Shown: positions 60,559 to 64,000 of the stretch, in pieces | Numbering within the stretch: the first letter of the stretch is position 1 | Layout: the number at the start of each line of letters is the position of its first letter | Assembly: GCA_964421675.1 (NCBI GenBank) | Contig: CAYQXV010000009.1 | Span: 1 to 64,000, forward strand | Reading direction: 5' to 3' | From: CALLPQ01 sp964421675 | GTDB lineage: Bacteria; Pseudomonadota; Alphaproteobacteria; Caulobacterales; Parvularculaceae | DNA length: 64,000 nt | Notes under the pieces: model-generated | Databases searched by the model: none | What the model was told of the DNA's origin: nothing | What the model saw: only the letters and a program-made list of their open reading frames with translations | Translations under genes and position numbers: made by a program

Positions 60559-61731
60559 TTAAGCGCTTCGGTACAATTTGGTCATGACAAATTCCCGGTG
60601 ACCAAGCGCTTCTGCGGCGGTCGTCCGGCCATTTGCGGTTCGAACAACCATATCGATTAATGCATCACCAGATTGATCCATGGTCAGCTCACGGCGCAAT
60701 AAGCCAGAAACATCAAGGTCAATATGTTCACCCATGGTGCGCACCGTGCGCGGGTTTGCGGTCAATTTGATCACGGGAATGATGGGGTGACCAATAATAT
60801 TGCCTTGACCGGTTGGAAATGTGTGTACCGAAAACCCAGCCGCCGCCATCAGGGTTACACATTCAGCCGCAGCTGATGATGAATCCATAAAATACATGCC
60901 GGGACCTTTGTCAGGCGCTTCGGCGGGACCAAGGGCATCAATATATTTTGTTTCGCGGCCAATCTTCTCGAGATTGCCCATGGCTTTTTCTTCAATTGTG
61001 GTGAGGCCGCCTTCAATATTACCTTTTGTAGGCTGGCTATCAGACAGATCTGAGGTTTTAAAAGGCTCAATGACTTCGTCTTGATAGGCTTGAAAAATTT
61101 TCAAAAATTTCTCACCGGCTTCTGCGGTTGCGCCGCGGGCTTTGCATAAATGCTCCGCGCCGGTTAGCTCGGACGTTTCGCCAAAGACGCCGTAAATGCC
61201 TTTCGGTATGAGTTTGTCGTACATGTTGCCGACTGTTGGGTTTGCACCGCACCCGGACGTTGTGTCGGACTCGCCGCATTTTGTTGACACCCATAGATCA
61301 GAAATCGGGCAAGGTTCGCGCTGTAATTCGGAGGCCCAATGCAGATAGTCTTTGGCTTGGCGCGACGCGCTCGCAATGGTGGCAATATCGCCATTTTGTT
61401 CAATAGAAAATCCGGTCACAGGTTTTCCCGTTGCGGCAATGCCTTGCACAACTTTGTTGGTCCAGCCCGGTTCAATACCGATAACGACACAAGCGGCCAC
61501 ATTCGGGTTAGCGCCCGTCCCGATAATGGTTTCGAAAAACAGATCGAGATCTTCACCAAATTGCAGCCGGCCATAGGCATGCGGGAGAGCAAGCGTGCCT
61601 TTAATATTATTGGCAACCGCTTCGGCGGCCGCGTTGGAAATGTCATCAACCGGCAAAATCACAACATGGTTGCGCACGCCGACACGGCCATTTTCTCTGC
61701 GATATCCCAAAAAGCCATCAGGATTTGTCAT
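60559..61731 (-). CDS. suyB: (R)-sulfolactate sulfo-lyase large subunit (UxaA/altronate dehydratase family)
   Basis: A 390-residue member of the altronate dehydratase superfamily. It opens with FLGYRRENGRVGVRNHVVILPVDDISNAAAEAVA and contains Fe-S-type Cys motifs in WVSTKCGESDTTSGCGANPTVG and TFPTGQGNIIGHPIIPVIKLTANP, closer to SuyB than to altronate or galactarate dehydratases. It splits (R)-sulfolactate to pyruvate and sulfite. suyA lies 11 bp upstream, as in known suyAB pairs, and sulfolactate dehydrogenase and sulfite dehydrogenase genes follow. Confidence 0.87.
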   Translation of the reverse strand: MTNPDGFLGYRRENGRVGVRNHVVILPVDDISNAAAEAVANNIKGTLALPHAYGRLQFGEDLDLFFETIIGTGANPNVAACVVIGIEPGWTNKVVQGIAATGKPVTGFSIEQNGDIATIASASRQAKDYLHWASELQREPCPISDLWVSTKCGESDTTSGCGANPTVGNMYDKLIPKGIYGVFGETSELTGAEHLCKARGATAEAGEKFLKIFQAYQDEVIEPFKTSDLSDSQPTKGNIEGGLTTIEEKAMGNLEKIGRETKYIDALGPAEAPDKGPGMYFMDSSSAAAECVTLMAAAGFSVHTFPTGQGNIIGHPIIPVIKLTANPRTVRTMGEHIDLDVSGLLRRELTMDQSGDALIDMVVRTANGRTTAAEALGHREFVMTKLYRSA

Positions 61732-61742
61732 GCGCTTTCTCC

Positions 61743-62030
61743 TTACCAGCGTTTTGTTTTTAGATTGTGGACATGAACATGGGTGCCCTTTGCCGCGGGC
61801 TTGACCATGTGGCCAATATCCTCACCATATTTTATGATGGTTTCGTCGACACCAAGATCGGTGAGCGCAATTTTGTGCCCGATCGGCACATCTTGTTCTG
61901 CGCGCAGGCGAAAGTCGCTATCGTCTTCGGTGACAACGCACAACATTTCCGTCCCGGCGGTCAGACCCTCAATGACGACAACGCCGACATTGTCCTCTCG
62001 GCTGTGCACAAGCAGATGGGGTATGGTCAT
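61743..62030 (-). CDS. suyA: (R)-sulfolactate sulfo-lyase small subunit (SAF domain)
   Basis: A 95-residue SAF-domain protein, the small partner of SuyB. Its motifs are PHLLVHSREDNVGVVVIEGLTAGTE, DVPIGHKIALTDLG and the C-terminal GEDIGHMVKPAAKGTHVHVHNLKTKRW, which match SuyA. ATG at 62030 has AGGAAAG upstream; a longer reading to 62057 lacks support. First gene of the minus-strand operon. Confidence 0.87.
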   Translation of the reverse strand: MTIPHLLVHSREDNVGVVVIEGLTAGTEMLCVVTEDDSDFRLRAEQDVPIGHKIALTDLGVDETIIKYGEDIGHMVKPAAKGTHVHVHNLKTKRW

Positions 62031-62131
62031 GGCTCTGATCTTTCCTGCGTTTTGCAATTGTCTTCAGTGCATCAGCGACCCTGTTGAATTGAGGGCGCGG
62101 GTACTGTAAGTTTCTGCTTCACTCATTACTC

Positions 62132-62190
62132 TTATATATGATAGAATACAACTAACAATGGATGCGAGTTTGACGGAATTTTGCAACTCG
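62132..62190. promoter_or_regulatory. Divergent suyA / gntR control region
   Basis: On the minus strand TTGTTA, 16 bases and TATAAG (about 62158-62132) form a likely suyA promoter. On the plus strand the inverted repeat CGAGTT (62165-62170) and AACTCG (62185-62190), spaced by 14 bases, lies in the gntR leader and could bind the regulator. Assignment is by inspection only. Confidence 0.4.
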
Positions 62191-62212
62191 TTGATAAAAC
62201 CTTATGCAGCTC

Positions 62213-62953
62213 ATGGCCAAAAACCCCGATCGACCAGGATTTCGACCCCTTTACCAGCAAGTGCGTGATTTATTGCTTGTGCGGATTTCTACGGGGGCAT
62301 GGCGTCCCGCAGAGGCATTGCCAAGTGAACAGGCATTGGCCGCCGAGCTTGGCGTTAGCCAGGGCACAGTGCGTAAAGCCATCGATTCCCTCGTTGCGGA
62401 CAGTCTCATCGAAAGACGGCAGGGCAAGGGGACCTATGTTGCCCAGCATACGAAAGAAAGCGCGCAATTTCGCTTTTTTAAGCTGACCGATGATGACGGG
62501 CGGCGGATCTTGCCAGGCTGTCTTAGCTCCATGATAACGCGCGAAAATGCAGGTCCTGAGGAGATGGCTGCGCTGAACCTCGATGCTGATGAACAGATCT
62601 TTACTATCACGCGCATTCGAAATGCGGGCGGCCATACCGAAAATAGCTCGATTTTTCTTGAGACCATCTCCTTGCCTGCTGCCTTGTTTCCCGACCTTGA
62701 GACGCATCAACCGCTGCCAAACACGCTCTATACATTCTATCAATCGGTTTACGGGATTTCGATTGTCGGTGCTAATGAGAAAATAAAGGCTGTTTCGGCA
62801 ACAAAACAAAATGCAAGCGCGCTTAATGTTGCCGAAAGCTCGCCCTTATTGTCGGTGGTGCGCATCGCCCATGATGTTGCTGAACGCGCGGTTGAGATGC
62901 GTCGATCATTATACCCGACCCCCGACAGCTATTATGCAGTAGAGTTGGGGTAG
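62213..62953 (+). CDS. GntR-family regulator, HutC type with UTRA domain
   Basis: A 246-residue transcription factor. N-terminal winged helix: GFRPLYQQVRDLLLVRISTGAWRPAEALPSEQALAAELGVSQGTVRKAIDSLVADSLIERRQGKGTYVA. C-terminal UTRA ligand-binding domain (about 90-240), as in HutC, PhnF and FarR. Divergent from suyA and followed by the GabD-like gene, so it probably senses a sulfolactate-pathway metabolite and controls both. Starts at 62204 and 62213 are both open; neither has a strong ribosome site. Confidence 0.86.
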   Translation: MAKNPDRPGFRPLYQQVRDLLLVRISTGAWRPAEALPSEQALAAELGVSQGTVRKAIDSLVADSLIERRQGKGTYVAQHTKESAQFRFFKLTDDDGRRILPGCLSSMITRENAGPEEMAALNLDADEQIFTITRIRNAGGHTENSSIFLETISLPAALFPDLETHQPLPNTLYTFYQSVYGISIVGANEKIKAVSATKQNASALNVAESSPLLSVVRIAHDVAERAVEMRRSLYPTPDSYYAVELG

Positions 62954-62990
62954 TGCCGCGACCGGTGAGGACCGGCTATCATAAAGCCCT

Positions 62991-63011
62991 CCTGCGACCT
63001 TCGCAGGTTTT
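62991..63011 (+). terminator. Possible terminator after gntR
   Basis: CCTGCG (62991-62996) pairs with CGCAGG (63002-63007), followed by TTTT. Six pairs, so modest. Confidence 0.4.
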
Positions 63012-63099
63012 CACACAAAAGGGTCTTGCTTACCCTTACATCTTCTATAAGACATAAGATAAGGTGTATCGACCTATCCAACGCCAGTGGTGACCGGAC

Positions 63100-64000
63100 A
63101 TGATGCAAAAGCGACAACAAATTTTTATCAATAATGCGTGGCACGACGCCGATAATGGCGAGCAAATGCAGGTGCATAATCCGGCGACCGGTGCGTTGAT
63201 TGGCCATGTGCCCAATGGCGGGCCGAGTGAGGCTAACCGTGCCATTGATGCCGCGCATCAAGCTTTTGGCCCATGGCGCGGAATAACCGCTGACGAACGG
63301 GGTCGATATTTGTCGCTGTTTTTTGAAGCGTTAATGGACCGAAAAAAAGAATTGGGCGCAATACTGACCGAAGAGATGGGCAAACCGCTCGCGGAAGGCG
63401 AAGGGGAAATTGTGTACGGGGCCAAATTTTTTCGATGGTTCGCCGAAGAAGCCAAGCGCGTCTACGGAGATATCATCCCCTCACCATGGCCCGGCAAGCA
63501 GATTATGGTGACGAAACAGCCCGTTGGTGTGGTTGGTGCAATTACCCCGTGGAATTTTCCAAGTTCAATGATTGCAAGAAAGCTCGCCGCCAGCCTTGCC
63601 GCTGGTTGTCCCTTGGTTTTAAAGCCCGCCCCGGCAACGCCCTTTTCCGCCCTGGCATTTGGTGATCTGGCCCTTGATATTGGATTGCCCAAAGGGGTCA
63701 TTAATATTGTGACCGGCAATGCCGAGCCAATTGGCGATGCGTTTTGCACCCACGAAAAAGTTCGCAAAATAACATTTACCGGCTCAACAAAGGTAGGCAA
63801 ATTGTTAGCGGCCAAGGCTGGGGCAAATATGAAACGCATCTCCATGGAGCTTGGTGGAAATGCGCCCTTCCTGGTTTTTGATGATGCTGATCTTGATGGC
63901 GCTGTCGCCGGGGCGATGGCCTCAAAATTCCGCAATAGCGGGCAAACTTGCGTTTGTGCAAATAGGTTTTTTGTGCAATCGGGCATTTATGATGCGTTCG
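63100..64000 (+). CDS. GabD-like aldehyde dehydrogenase, possible sulfolactaldehyde dehydrogenase, cut by the window edge
   Basis: The first 300 residues of an NAD(P)-dependent aldehyde dehydrogenase of the succinate-semialdehyde type. Visible: ITPWNFPSSMIARKLAASLAAGC, LKPAPATPFSALAF, ITFTGSTKVGK, the general base Glu250 in SMELGGNAPF and the catalytic Cys284 in SGQTCVCANRFF, the CVC form of the GabD group. In the sulfo-Entner-Doudoroff pathway a GabD homologue oxidises sulfolactaldehyde to sulfolactate, which fits the neighbouring gene set. That role is inference; plain succinate-semialdehyde dehydrogenase is the alternative. The C terminus is outside the window. Confidence 0.83.
   Translation, partial: MMQKRQQIFINNAWHDADNGEQMQVHNPATGALIGHVPNGGPSEANRAIDAAHQAFGPWRGITADERGRYLSLFFEALMDRKKELGAILTEEMGKPLAEGEGEIVYGAKFFRWFAEEAKRVYGDIIPSPWPGKQIMVTKQPVGVVGAITPWNFPSSMIARKLAASLAAGCPLVLKPAPATPFSALAFGDLALDIGLPKGVINIVTGNAEPIGDAFCTHEKVRKITFTGSTKVGKLLAAKAGANMKRISMELGGNAPFLVFDDADLDGAVAGAMASKFRNSGQTCVCANRFFVQSGIYDAF

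Noticed and set aside
1..64000. tRNA or rRNA genes
   Set aside because: No T-arm-like GGTTCRANTCC with a matching acceptor stem and no rRNA-like stretch was found by eye. A dedicated RNA search would be more sensitive.

Overview
The window is about 64 kb of an alphaproteobacterial chromosome of roughly balanced base composition. The placement rests on a set of linked genes typical of that class: a long alphaproteobacterial-type dCTP deaminase divergent from metZ-apaG, a CC0125/CC1285-type lipoprotein, rsmI-yraN-BON lipoprotein-gshB, lptF-lptG, mtaB-ftsY-yciB, an L21 protein with a C-terminal extension beside L27, and a separate F1 gene set in the order H-A-G-D-C. The order or family cannot be fixed from the sequence alone. 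Three runs of 100 N mark scaffold joins. Two of them are flanked by identical sequence and are probably false gaps.

Layout. From 0 to 14 kb there are housekeeping and transport genes (dcd, metZ, apaG, trkH, a DUF1223 protein), a two-gene unit with a proteasome-beta-like Ntn-hydrolase candidate, SelO, a lipoprotein, a NatAB-like ABC exporter and a secreted TAP-like hydrolase co-transcribed with a small XRE regulator. From 14 to 31 kb come a YHS protein, an NfeD/stomatin membrane-quality module, rsmI-yraN, a TetR gene with two operator-like repeats, a BON lipoprotein, gshB, a GT4 glycosyltransferase, lptFG, mtaB, ftsY, yciB, a NUDIX hydrolase, a MarR regulator with a histone-H1-like tail, and a TrmH-type methyltransferase cut by a gap. 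From 31 to 46 kb lie a universal stress protein, two large exported proteases encoded divergently (an S8/RTX protein and a zinc metalloprotease), rplU-rpmA, a permease-hydantoinase-DUF917-GNAT operon, and an S9 peptidase. From 46 to 55.5 kb is the F1 ATP synthase locus, broken at two places by unrelated genes and by an intrinsic terminator after atpA.

From 56.7 kb to the right edge is a coherent organosulfonate cluster. On the minus strand, suyA-suyB (sulfolactate sulfo-lyase), a ComC-like and an SlcC-like sulfolactate dehydrogenase, and sorA-sorB (sulfite dehydrogenase) would convert both sulfolactate enantiomers to pyruvate and sulfite, and the sulfite to sulfate. Divergent on the plus strand are a GntR/UTRA regulator and a GabD-like aldehyde dehydrogenase, cut by the window end, that may be the sulfolactaldehyde dehydrogenase feeding the pathway. 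No transporter or upstream sulfoquinovose gene is visible.

The observations most worth checking are the Thr1/Asp17 Ntn-hydrolase candidate at 6.3-7.6 kb, the disrupted F1 operon, the all-in-one sulfolactate-to-sulfate cluster, an S8-fold protein with Glu where the catalytic His is expected, and a series of near-perfect inverted repeats next to regulator genes.
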